From NIOZ-UU13 sp035528395 (GTDB taxonomy: Bacteria > Planctomycetota > Phycisphaerae > Sedimentisphaerales > Anaerobacaceae): a stretch of DNA of 64,000 nt. The notes below the pieces were generated by a model. That model saw only the letters and a program-made list of their open reading frames with translations, made no database searches and was not told the origin of the DNA. The stretch lies in NCBI GenBank assembly GCA_035528395.1, contig DATKYR010000190.1, positions 1-64,000 of the forward strand, written 5' to 3'. How positions within the stretch are numbered: the stretch's first letter is position 1; each line of letters begins with the position of its first letter. Below, piece after piece: positions 33,994 to 42,735 of the stretch. Position numbers and translations under genes: made by a program.

Positions 33994-35274
33994 ATGAACA
34001 AAAAGATTAAAACAACTATTCTGTTGTTGCTGTCTTCGTTAATATTTACAGTAAGCGCAGTGGCTGAGCAGCCGGTTTTCCCAATCAAGGTAAGTAAGAA
34101 TCGACGATATTTTATAGACCAGAATAACAATCCCGTCTTCTGGTTAGGCACTACTCAATGGCAAATCTTTCGGGAATATACTCTGGACGAAGTTAGGACG
34201 ACTCTTGAAAAGGTTAAAGGCAATGGTTTTGTCTTTGTTCAGGCGATGCTCATGGGCGTTGGTGACGGCACTAAACCCAATGTGTACGGGGAAAAGCCCT
34301 GGATTAATAACGACCCCCTCACGCCCAACGAGGCGTATTTCAAGAATGTGGATTCTGTTATCCGGATAGCCCGTGAAAATAACATGGTCTTTTCGGTGAC
34401 CCTTTATCATCAACGTTACCGCAAGTATATAACGCTAAAGAATGCCCGTGCGTGGGCGAAGTGGCTGGCTCAGCGGTATAAGGATGTGCCCAATATTGTC
34501 TGGTCGATGACACCTGAGGCCAAACAGGAGTTTGTTCCTGTTCTTCGGGAGCTGGCTGCGGGTCTCCACGAAGGAGATGGAGGTTGCCATCTTATTACCT
34601 TCAAGCCCGATCCTGCACCATACTCATCCAGCTTCATTCACAATGAAGATTGGCTTGACTTCAATTCAATGCAAACATGGAATGGTGTTAAGCTGATTTA
34701 TCCTATGGTGACAAAGGATTATAACCTCAAGCCGGTAAAGCCCGTTTTAATGGCCGAAGGTGCATACGAGGCAGGCTCTGAATATGGATTTAATGTAACT
34801 CCCCTGTGGATTCGCAGGCAGGCCTATTATTCATACCTGGCCGGTGCTCATCATACTTATGGGCACAACGATAGCTGGCGGGTTCTGCCTACATGGAAAA
34901 AAGCCTTAGATGCGTCGGGTGCTCGTCAAATGGGCGTCCTTAAGAAAATATTTCTGGGCCGAAAAGAGTGGTGGTATCTTGTCCCGGACCAATCGATTTT
35001 TTCGAGCGGCGGCCAAACCGGCGGAGACGTATTGAACCTGGCGGCACGTCATAAAAACGGCGAATGGATTATGGTTTATTTAGGCAGTAAGAGCTCATTC
35101 TCCATCAACATGAATAAAATTACAGCGGGAAACAAAGTGAACGCATTTTGGATTGACCCGAAAAAAGGCGATTCGGTCCCGATTGGCGGTTTTCCGAATA
35201 CGGGGGTGAAGCACTTTTCGACGCCCGATGAATGGGAAGATGCTATATTGATACTGGAAACATCTGGTGACTAA
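33994..35274 (+). CDS. Exported DUF4038 / GH140-like glycoside hydrolase
   Basis: 426 residues from the ATG at 33994 (AGGAGAT site). Signal peptide KKIKTTILLLLSSLIFTVSAVA. The body has the DUF4038 TIM-barrel pattern: RRYFIDQNNNPVFWLGTTQW near the start, WAKWLAQRYKDVPNIVWSMT, MAEGAYEAG and RRQAYYSYLAGAHHTYGHN. The end is a collagen-binding-like beta domain (WIMVYLGSKSSFSINMNKI...GKVNAFWIDPKKG). GH140 members release apiose from pectin; the substrate here is uncertain. MITE copy 1 lies directly upstream and may supply its 5' leader. Confidence 0.82.
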   Translation: MNKKIKTTILLLLSSLIFTVSAVAEQPVFPIKVSKNRRYFIDQNNNPVFWLGTTQWQIFREYTLDEVRTTLEKVKGNGFVFVQAMLMGVGDGTKPNVYGEKPWINNDPLTPNEAYFKNVDSVIRIARENNMVFSVTLYHQRYRKYITLKNARAWAKWLAQRYKDVPNIVWSMTPEAKQEFVPVLRELAAGLHEGDGGCHLITFKPDPAPYSSSFIHNEDWLDFNSMQTWNGVKLIYPMVTKDYNLKPVKPVLMAEGAYEAGSEYGFNVTPLWIRRQAYYSYLAGAHHTYGHNDSWRVLPTWKKALDASGARQMGVLKKIFLGRKEWWYLVPDQSIFSSGGQTGGDVLNLAARHKNGEWIMVYLGSKSSFSINMNKITAGNKVNAFWIDPKKGDSVPIGGFPNTGVKHFSTPDEWEDAILILETSGD

Positions 35275-35444
35275 CTCCCGCCCCCAACACCTACATCGAG
35301 AGGTTGGTATGGTGACCTCGCCAGCCGTAATATCGGTGTAGCAGTCATAACTTCAGGCTAATATTCGCCCGCTATTGGGGATAAAACCATGGATGTTTCT
35401 GGACCGACCGATAGAGATATCGGATAAGGAATTGCCGGCTCCAG

Positions 35445-35975
35445 TCAATCTGTGTCTTTTATGCCGAGGTCGTTTTTTGTAAGGATGCTCTCGAATTTGT
35501 AGCCGGCGTTGGTGATATTTTCTTCGGCCCCTTGTTTGCGGTCGATTACGCAGACGATATTTTTGACAGTAGCACCGGCCTCGGTGATAATCTTAGCGGC
35601 TTCGAGGACCTGTCCGCCGGTAGTGGCGATGTCCTCAACCAGCAGAACAACGTCGCCCGCCTTCAGGACGCCCTCGACCATTTTGCCGGTTCCGTAGCCC
35701 TTTTTACTGTTGCGAATGATGACCCAGTTTTTGCCGGATTCCATCGCGGTAGCTGCGGCCAGGGCCACACCGCCCAGTTCGGCACCGGCTATCAGAGTAA
35801 CATCGTCGGTAATATATTTGGAGAATTCCCTTCCCAGGGCTTTGAGGATGTCCGGGCAGGTCTCGAAAAGATACTTATCAAGATAATACTTACTGCGCTT
35901 GCCGCTGCGAAGGACAAAGTCACCTTCCAGATAAGCTGTTTCTTTTATGCGCTTTATTAGTTTTTCTCTGGTCAT
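35445..35975 (-). CDS. pyrE: Orotate phosphoribosyltransferase
   Basis: 176 residues with the PRPP-binding loop VVLLVEDIATTGGQVLEAAK and the catalytic flexible loop RNSKKGYGTGK. It makes orotidine monophosphate in pyrimidine synthesis. GGGGAAAAA precedes the ATG. Upstream is a REP-like repeat, then purB on the same strand. Confidence 0.95.
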   Translation of the reverse strand: MTREKLIKRIKETAYLEGDFVLRSGKRSKYYLDKYLFETCPDILKALGREFSKYITDDVTLIAGAELGGVALAAATAMESGKNWVIIRNSKKGYGTGKMVEGVLKAGDVVLLVEDIATTGGQVLEAAKIITEAGATVKNIVCVIDRKQGAEENITNAGYKFESILTKNDLGIKDTD

Positions 35976-36025
35976 TTTTTCCCCTTATTCTGTAGAGGCC
36001 AAATAATATCAATTACCCATTTGAA

Positions 36026-36103
36026 TGTCATTCTGAGCGGAACCCAGTGGAGCGAAGAATCTCTTGCCTCATGGGCCGGATTCTTCGCTTCGCTCAGGAT
36101 GAC
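36026..36103. repeat. REP-like GTCATTCTGAG element, copy 1
   Basis: GTCATTCTGAGCGGAAC at the left mirrors TTCGCTCAGGATGAC at the right, with GAAGAATC/GATTCTTC internally. It ends 1 bp before the purB stop codon. Confidence 0.8.
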
Positions 36104-36104
36104 G

Positions 36105-37541
36105 CTAAACTTCAAGCGTTACTTTTCTATTGAGTTGACTGCGATATTTTCTGCAGAGCGGCGTTACGATATCTCTTATGAATTCATCGACCTGCTGTGG
36201 TGCCCTACCGATGTAATGCTTCGGGTCTAACACTTTTTCAAAGTTGATTTTACTGAAAGAAATATCAGCTTTTAGCCGGTTAATTAAATCGTTGGGTCTG
36301 CCGAATTTTTTTACCTGCGCGGCGGCGGCGTGTGAATGCAGCCTTATTTTTTCGTGCAATTCCTGTCTGTTTCCTCCGGCCTTGACCGCTGCCATCAGGA
36401 TATTTTCGGTGGCCATAAACGGCAGCTCGGCAGCCACACGAGCCGCTATCACTTTCGGATAAACAACAAGCCCGCCCGTTACGTTGATAAGGATTTGTAG
36501 AATTCCATCAACAGCTAAAAACGCTTCCGGTATGACCACTCTTCTATTGGCTGAATCATCGAGCGTCCTCTCAAGCCATTGCTCGGAGGCGGTCATTTGC
36601 GGGCTGGAGGCCAGGCTTAATACCAATCTGCTGAGGGACGTTGCCCTCTCACAGCGCATAGGGTTTCTTTTATAAGCCATCGCCGAAGAGCCGATCTGTG
36701 TCTTTTCAAATGGTTCCTCAATTTCTTTCAGGTTTGCGAGCAGCCGAATGTCATTGCACATCTTGTGTGCTGATTGTGCGATTGAAGCTAAAGTGTTGAC
36801 GACAAGGGCGTCGATTTTTCGCTGATATGTCTGGCCGGTTACGGCGCAGATTTTTTTGAAGCCGAATGCCGCGGCGACGAGTTTGTCGAGCTGTTTAACT
36901 TTACTGTGCTTACCGTCGAAAAGTTCCAGGAAAGAAGCCTGCGTGCCGGTGGTTCCTTTGACACCCCTGAATGGCAGCGTCTCAAGGCGGTGTTCGATTT
37001 CCTGCATGTCCATCGCGAACTCATAGCACCACATCGTTGCCCTTTTGCCGACGGTGGTCAACTGGGCCGGCTGAAAATGGGTAAAGCCTAATGTGGGAAG
37101 CACACGATGTTTCTTTGCGAATTTACTAAGCAGATTTATTACCGCCGCCAGCTTGGCTGCGATTAGCTGCATCGCCTCTCGCATAATTATTAAATCGGCG
37201 TTGTCACCGACATAGCAGCTTGTTGCACCGAGATGGATTATCGGTTCAGCCTTTGGTGCCACATCGGCGAAGGCATAGATATGCGCCATAACATCATGAC
37301 GGAACTGCTTTTCGTAGCGGGCTGCTCTTTTAAAATCAATATCATCGAGATGTTTGGCCATCTGTTTGATATGGCTTTGTTTTATATCATCCAGACCGAG
37401 TTTTTTCTGTGCCTTTGCCAGTTCCAGCCAGAGTCTGCGCCAGGTGCTGAACTTCTTCTGGGCCCCGAACAGTTCGGCCATTTCCCTCGAGGCATTCCTC
37501 TCTACCAGAGGGCTTGTATACAGCTCTTGGTCTTTTGCCAT
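36105..37541 (-). CDS. purB: Adenylosuccinate lyase
   Basis: 478 residues of the fumarase/aspartase superfamily: HLGATSCYVGDNADLI, THFQPAQLTTVGKR and the signature GSSAMAYKRNPMRCERA. It acts twice in purine synthesis. Length fits the eukaryote-like PurB subgroup. The gene is bracketed on both sides by REP-like GTCATTCTGA repeats. Confidence 0.96.
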   Translation of the reverse strand: MAKDQELYTSPLVERNASREMAELFGAQKKFSTWRRLWLELAKAQKKLGLDDIKQSHIKQMAKHLDDIDFKRAARYEKQFRHDVMAHIYAFADVAPKAEPIIHLGATSCYVGDNADLIIMREAMQLIAAKLAAVINLLSKFAKKHRVLPTLGFTHFQPAQLTTVGKRATMWCYEFAMDMQEIEHRLETLPFRGVKGTTGTQASFLELFDGKHSKVKQLDKLVAAAFGFKKICAVTGQTYQRKIDALVVNTLASIAQSAHKMCNDIRLLANLKEIEEPFEKTQIGSSAMAYKRNPMRCERATSLSRLVLSLASSPQMTASEQWLERTLDDSANRRVVIPEAFLAVDGILQILINVTGGLVVYPKVIAARVAAELPFMATENILMAAVKAGGNRQELHEKIRLHSHAAAAQVKKFGRPNDLINRLKADISFSKINFEKVLDPKHYIGRAPQQVDEFIRDIVTPLCRKYRSQLNRKVTLEV

Positions 37542-37558
37542 TTTTTCCTCTCTACATT

Positions 37559-37650
37559 GTCATTCTGAACAAAGTGAAGAATCTCAAAACCATCGCGACG
37601 CCGCTATATTCCACTACGGCCAGATCCTTCGGCTTCGCTTCAGGATGACA
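37559..37650. repeat. REP-like GTCATTCTGA element, copy 2
   Basis: GTCATTCTGAACAAAGTGAA, then GAATC, at the left mirrors GATCCTTCGGCTTCGCTTCA, then GGATGAC, at the right. Just upstream of purB. Confidence 0.75.
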
Positions 37651-37668
37651 AACTTAAACTAATCGGCT

Positions 37669-38640
37669 TTATTTTATATTTATTTTTCTCTGACGGTCAG
37701 CTAACAGCTCTTCGATTTGTTCGATATCCTGCTCGCTCAAATCCCAGTCTGAAGCCGGAGCGGTTTCTATAATCTGCCCGGCTCTGCGTGCACCTACGAT
37801 GGCGGCGGTGACTTCAGGCCGGCGTAAAACCCAGCTAATAGACAGTTGGGCTAATGTTTTACCTTCTCTTTCCACAATAGGCCGGAGCTGCTCAACAAGC
37901 TCCAAAGTTGCGGTAAACTGCGGCTCATGAAAGTCAGGATTTCTTCGGCGATGGTCGTCCAGAGGTAAGTCCGCAAGCCTTTCCTGACTGAATTTATCGG
38001 TCAGCAGACCCCGCTGCATCGGGCTGTATGCGACAACGCCGATGTTGTTTTGAGCACAGTAGTCCAACAGCTCATCTTCAACCTCGCGGTGGAGCATACT
38101 GTAAGGCGGCTGAAGCGAGGCGACCGGATGAATCTTCTGGAGGCGTTTGATTTGCTCGACGTTAAAATTCGATACGCCGAGGAATCGAATTTTTCCTTCC
38201 TGGGCCAGCGTGGCCATTTCTTCCCATGCCTCCTCGATATCTTCCTCCGGCTCGGGCCAGTGCATCTGATAAAGGTCTATTGTCTCAATGCCGAGTCTTT
38301 TTAAGCTGGCGTGACATTCCTCGCGAATGCTTTGAGCTTTCAGGCAGCTTACTTTTTCCTTTTTTTCATTCCAAAGCAGGCTGCATTTTGTTGCTATGAT
38401 TGGTTTTTGGCTTGTTTGCTTCAGGGCCCTGCCGAGGAGCTCCTCGGAATGGCCGAGCCCGTAAACAGGGGCGGTGTCTATCCAGTTGATACCTGTTTCG
38501 AGCGCGGCCGGGATTGCGGCAATCGCCTCGTCGTCGTCCTGCGGTCCCCAGCCGAACTGCCATGGCCCGCCCATCGCCCAGGTGCCCAGGCCTACGGTAG
38601 TAAGTTTCAATTCGGTATAGCCTAATTGTCGCGTCTGCAT
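37669..38640 (-). CDS. Aldo/keto reductase
   Basis: 323 residues from the ATG at 38640, behind AGGGGG. The AKR features are INWIDTAPVYGLGHSEELLG (catalytic Asp and Tyr), IIATKCSLLW (Lys), DLYQMHWPEPE (His) and the C-terminal NADP-binding GARRAGQI. It is likely an NADP-dependent sugar or aldehyde reductase; the substrate is unknown. Monocistronic. Confidence 0.92.
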   Translation of the reverse strand: MQTRQLGYTELKLTTVGLGTWAMGGPWQFGWGPQDDDEAIAAIPAALETGINWIDTAPVYGLGHSEELLGRALKQTSQKPIIATKCSLLWNEKKEKVSCLKAQSIREECHASLKRLGIETIDLYQMHWPEPEEDIEEAWEEMATLAQEGKIRFLGVSNFNVEQIKRLQKIHPVASLQPPYSMLHREVEDELLDYCAQNNIGVVAYSPMQRGLLTDKFSQERLADLPLDDHRRRNPDFHEPQFTATLELVEQLRPIVEREGKTLAQLSISWVLRRPEVTAAIVGARRAGQIIETAPASDWDLSEQDIEQIEELLADRQRKINIK

Positions 38641-38866
38641 AATCCGGCCCCCTAAAATTTTACAAAGACGAATCATCCTGTCAGCTCAGTAGTATATTAT
38701 CAGCTCAGACATTCATCAATACTTTTATGGTTTTCCTTGAAAGAAAGCGAGTAATGGCCTAAACTTATGCGTGTTATACATCGGGTTTGAAGGTCATTGC
38801 GAAAGAAACCCGGCCTGAAAGTTATTACAGGAATAAAGTCCCGGCTATGTTCCGGGCGGAGCAGTT

Positions 38867-39613
38867 ATGAAAAAGATCGGTTGGAATCAACGATTAATTT
38901 TCGGCCTGCTGCTGGTATTGCTTTCGGTGCTTTTTTATGCGTTTCACTACGTGATTTTCCGGGATGCGCACCATATCTTTATCTACCTGGTAGGTGATAT
39001 CGCGTTTGTCTTCATCGAGGTTTTGCTGGTAACGCTGATTATTCATCAGGTCCTGAGCGAGAGGGAAAAGCGCTCGATGCTGAAGAAGCTGAATATGGTG
39101 ATAGGCGCATTTTTCAGCGAGGTTGGCACGCCGTTATTGAGGCGCTTTCGAGAATTCGACTCCGATTCCGAAAAGATTTCCAAACACCTGGTAGTAAGAG
39201 ATGAGTGGTAGCCGGAGCATTTTGCACAGATGCAGAAGGTTCTGGAGGATCACAATTCGAAGATTGACCCGCGCGCCGGTGACCTTGAAGGTCTTAAGGA
39301 TTTCCTGGTGGAGAAGCGGGGCTTTCTGCTAAGGCTTCTGGAAAATCCGAACCTGCTGGAGCACGAGTTGTTTACGGAGCTTCTCTGGGCGGTTTTTCAT
39401 CTGGTGGAGGAGCTCTCTCACCGGGCCCGGATTGATGAGCTGCCGGACAGTGACTATGCGCACCTGGCGGGCGATATGAAAAGGGCGTACGGACTTCTGG
39501 TGCGCGAGTGGCTTGCACACATGGAGCATTTGAAGAACGAGTATCCGTACCTGTTTTCTCTTGCGGTCAGAACCAATCCTTTCGATCCCCAGGCCCGTCC
39601 GGAAGTGGGATGA
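38867..39613 (+). pseudogene. Membrane protein with cytoplasmic helical domain, in-frame amber
   Basis: Two TM helices (about residues 9-31 and 38-60) are followed by a helical tail. A TAG (39209-39211) interrupts RDEW-TAG-PEHFAQMQKVLE, and the same frame continues for another 133 codons of good helical sequence to a TGA at 39611. The simplest reading is a single gene of about 248 residues with a recent CAG-to-TAG change. Each half could also persist separately: an ATG at 39230 follows the amber. I do not recognise the family. It converges with the site-2 protease gene, 3 bp apart. Confidence 0.6.
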
Positions 39614-39616
39614 TTA

Positions 39617-40315
39617 TCAGTGGTAGCCGGCACCGGGGTAGAGTATGTTCAGGGCGATTGTGTGCACCGGGTACAGTATATAGCCGAGGACATTCCAGGC
39701 GATAATAAGGCCGACGATTCTATACGCAGGTTCCTGCAACATTGCCTCGTATCGTTGTGCGGCCCGGTCACTGAGAAAGAACGAAAGGATACTGCTGCCG
39801 TCAAGCGGAGGAAGCGGAATCAGATTAAATACAAGCAGGACAAGATTGAGCGAGAACAGGATGCTCACGAGGATGGAGAGGGCGTTCGCGAAACCCGGGT
39901 CCGCGGCGGTGATATGGTTGAAGCTGACCTGGTCGGGGACCTGAAAGAAACCGAGCAGGATTCCAACACGGATTATCAGAGCGGCGAGGAGAATAAGGAC
40001 GAAGTTGGCGGCTGGGCCGGCCATGGCCATTAATGCGGCCTTTCGACGGTTGCTTTGTGCCCAATAGGGGTCGTAGGGTGCGCTGGCCCATCCGATCATC
40101 CAGCCGCCGAGGATGAAAGAGAGAATAGGAACAAGGACCATGCCGAAGGGCGACCTTCTGATGTGCGGGATGGGATCCAGGGTAACCTGCCCCTGGTAAT
40201 AGGCGGTCTGGTCCCCGAGCTTTAGGGCAGTGAAGGCGTGCGCCGCCTCATGAAAGGTAAGCGATATTATGAAGACCGCATACCAGAGCACTGCGAGGGC
40301 GGGGTTGAAGTCCAT
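39617..40315 (-). CDS. Site-2 protease-family (M50) membrane metalloprotease
   Basis: 232 residues from the ATG at 40315, whose ribosome site AGGTGA overlaps the stop region of the GH95 gene, so the two are probably coupled. About six TM helices. The zinc motif HEAAH is in ISLTFHEAAHAF, and the second metal ligand region is FNLIPLPPLDGSSI. There is no PDZ domain, as in the small rhomboid-like M50B subgroup. Intramembrane cleavage of a regulator is the family role; the substrate is unknown. Confidence 0.88.
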   Translation of the reverse strand: MDFNPALAVLWYAVFIISLTFHEAAHAFTALKLGDQTAYYQGQVTLDPIPHIRRSPFGMVLVPILSFILGGWMIGWASAPYDPYWAQSNRRKAALMAMAGPAANFVLILLAALIIRVGILLGFFQVPDQVSFNHITAADPGFANALSILVSILFSLNLVLLVFNLIPLPPLDGSSILSFFLSDRAAQRYEAMLQEPAYRIVGLIIAWNVLGYILYPVHTIALNILYPGAGYH

Positions 40316-40319
40316 AAAA

Positions 40320-42716
40320 TCACCTGTTTTTGGGCAATACAGTATATGTTTGGCCGGGCCTTGTTTTGAACCGGACAACATTTCGCCTGGGAGCAATGGT
40401 TTTAACCGGCTTTCCGTTGAGTTTTATTTGAACCGGCACGTTGGTTCGTAATGTGCATATTTTACCAAGCTCTGAACGGATAGAGGCACTTTTGAGCGTC
40501 GCGTGGTCCCAGGTTATATCAACTTCGAAGCCGCCGCGTGCGCGCAGGCCCTCGATGCTTCCACTTTGCCAGGCCTTCGGCAAGGCAGGGAGCAGATGAA
40601 TTTCACCGGCGTGGCTTTGCAGCAGCATCTCTGCGATGCCCGCAGTACCGCCGAAGTTGCCGTCTATCTGGAACGGCGGATGAGTGTCGAACAAATTTGG
40701 CAGAGTCGACTTTCGAAGCAGTGCCAGCACATTTTCGCCGGCTGTATCGCCGTCCAGCAGACGGGCCCAGAAGTTGATTATCCATGCTCTGCTCCAGCCG
40801 GTATGACCGCCGCCGTGCGACAGCCGATACTCTAATGACTTGCGGGCCGCTGCCGCCAGTTTCGGCGTACCGGTTGGGCTAATCTGTCTGCCGGGGTGCA
40901 GGGCAAATAAATGTGATACGTGCCGATGGCCCGGCTCCGGTTCCTCCAGCTCTTCGTTCCATTCCAACAATCGACCGTCGGAGCCTATCTTTGGCCCGGC
41001 TAAATTCCCGCGAAAGGCCTTTACCTGTCTGGTGAACTCATCGTCGATTCCGAGAGCCTCGGCTGCCTCGATGCAATTGGTGAACAGGTCATAGATTATC
41101 TGCTGATCCATAGCAGGGCCCATTGTAAGATTGGAGTTCTTGCCGTCGGGTGTGCGAAACCGGTTTTCGGGCGATATGGATGGGCCGGAAACTAACTCGC
41201 CTGTTTTCGGGTCTTCGACGAGATAATCGAGGAAGAACTCGGCCGCTTCTTTCATAATGGGGTAGGCCCGTTTTGCCAAAAATTCACGGTCGCCGCCGAA
41301 CAGATAATGCTCCCACAGGTGCCGGCTGCACCACGCAGCGCCGGTGGGCCACATTCCGTATCCTACATTTCCGATGGGGCTGGTCCACCACTGCGCGTCG
41401 GTAGTGTGATGTGCGACGAATCCGCGACAGCCGTAAACGTCTCTCGCGGTCTTTCGGCCTCGCGGCCGAAGATTGTCCACGAGGTCGAAGAACGGCTCGT
41501 GACATTCGGACAGGTTGCAAACCTCCGCCGGCCAGTAGTTCATCTGGACATTGATATTGATATGGTAATCACTGTTCCAGGGTGCTTTGATATGATTGTT
41601 CCAGATGCCCTGAAGATTGGCCGGCATACAACCGGGCCGGGAGCTGCTGATTAAAAGATAGCGTCCGAACTGAAAATAAAGGGCGCACAATATCGGGTCG
41701 TCGGCACCGGCCTTCATTGCTGCCAGGCGCTCATCCGTCGGTTTGTTCGCCGCATTCGTAACACCCAGACTCAGCGCCACCCTTCGGAACAGACGCCTGT
41801 GCTCAGCCACGTGAGCTTGTCGCAGCTCGGGATATTTTTTCTTTGCGGCCGATGCCATTTGCGTTTCACATAGAGCTTTCGGATTATCGCCGCGATAATT
41901 CGTTGCGGCAACTATCAGCAGCGTTGCGGCGTCGGCCTTTTCCAGTCGCAGGCCATCGTTGGTTACAGTTAATCTGCCGCCCTGGGGAATAATCCGCAAA
42001 TGGGTTTCGTATTTGACGCCCTTATGCTCACCCTCTTGTGTAGCCTGCCCTTTCATTACGATACGGTCCGGCGCGATTGTTTCGACGGTAAAATCCTCAG
42101 GTCGGGAAAGATTCGCGTCGAATGTAATCTGCCCGGCTTTATCGCACGAAAGGCGAACGACAATGCACTGGTCCACAGGGCTGGAAAAGACCTCGCGGGT
42201 AAAGGTGGCGTCGTCGGCACGATAGGTAACAGAGGCAATCGCAGTGTCGAGGTCAAGCTGACGGCGGTAGTCGGTTACGGGCCGGCCGGTCTTAATTTGA
42301 AGTCTCAAATCTCCGAGCGTCTGATAGCTGCGAATAATCCGTGGGCCCATAAACTCCCGCTGCATTATCCGCTGGGCCTCGATGTATTTTCCTTCGAATA
42401 TTAAATTCCGGGCCTCGGCTAAATGTTTGTAAGCACCTACTCGGTCACGGTCAATAGGATTACCTGCCCAGAGGGTATCTTCATTAAGCTGAACTTGCTC
42501 GTTTTCCGCTCCGCCAAAAACCATCGCTCCAAGCCGTCCGTTTCCGACAGGTAATGCCTCTGTCCACTGTTGAGCGGATTTGTTGTACCATAATTTCAGG
42601 CTGCTCCATTTTTCATCGCTAAGCTTGCCTGCCTGGATGCCGACCATCGAGCAGGCCGCAATAAAGGTGCCTCCAAAAAGTAATGTTGAGGCAATTGCGA
42701 CTTTAAGATTTTTCAT
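40320..42716 (-). CDS. GH95 alpha-L-fucosidase-type lipoprotein (copy 1)
   Basis: 798 residues. The signal peptide ends in a lipobox-like LLFGGTFIAAC. Domains follow GH95: an N-terminal beta-sandwich (LWYNKSAQQWTEALPVGNGR...LNEDTLWAG), an (alpha/alpha)6 barrel (LQGIWNNHIKAPWNSDYHIN...YWPAEVCNLSE) and a C-terminal beta domain (HPPFQIDGNFGGTAGIAEML). The enzyme removes alpha-1,2-fucose or L-galactose. Its membrane anchor suggests polysaccharide trimming in the periplasm. It shares operon position and architecture with copy 2 upstream. Confidence 0.93.
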   Translation of the reverse strand: MKNLKVAIASTLLFGGTFIAACSMVGIQAGKLSDEKWSSLKLWYNKSAQQWTEALPVGNGRLGAMVFGGAENEQVQLNEDTLWAGNPIDRDRVGAYKHLAEARNLIFEGKYIEAQRIMQREFMGPRIIRSYQTLGDLRLQIKTGRPVTDYRRQLDLDTAIASVTYRADDATFTREVFSSPVDQCIVVRLSCDKAGQITFDANLSRPEDFTVETIAPDRIVMKGQATQEGEHKGVKYETHLRIIPQGGRLTVTNDGLRLEKADAATLLIVAATNYRGDNPKALCETQMASAAKKKYPELRQAHVAEHRRLFRRVALSLGVTNAANKPTDERLAAMKAGADDPILCALYFQFGRYLLISSSRPGCMPANLQGIWNNHIKAPWNSDYHININVQMNYWPAEVCNLSECHEPFFDLVDNLRPRGRKTARDVYGCRGFVAHHTTDAQWWTSPIGNVGYGMWPTGAAWCSRHLWEHYLFGGDREFLAKRAYPIMKEAAEFFLDYLVEDPKTGELVSGPSISPENRFRTPDGKNSNLTMGPAMDQQIIYDLFTNCIEAAEALGIDDEFTRQVKAFRGNLAGPKIGSDGRLLEWNEELEEPEPGHRHVSHLFALHPGRQISPTGTPKLAAAARKSLEYRLSHGGGHTGWSRAWIINFWARLLDGDTAGENVLALLRKSTLPNLFDTHPPFQIDGNFGGTAGIAEMLLQSHAGEIHLLPALPKAWQSGSIEGLRARGGFEVDITWDHATLKSASIRSELGKICTLRTNVPVQIKLNGKPVKTIAPRRNVVRFKTRPGQTYTVLPKNR

Positions 42717-42735
42717 TTTTTCCTCACAACATTTT

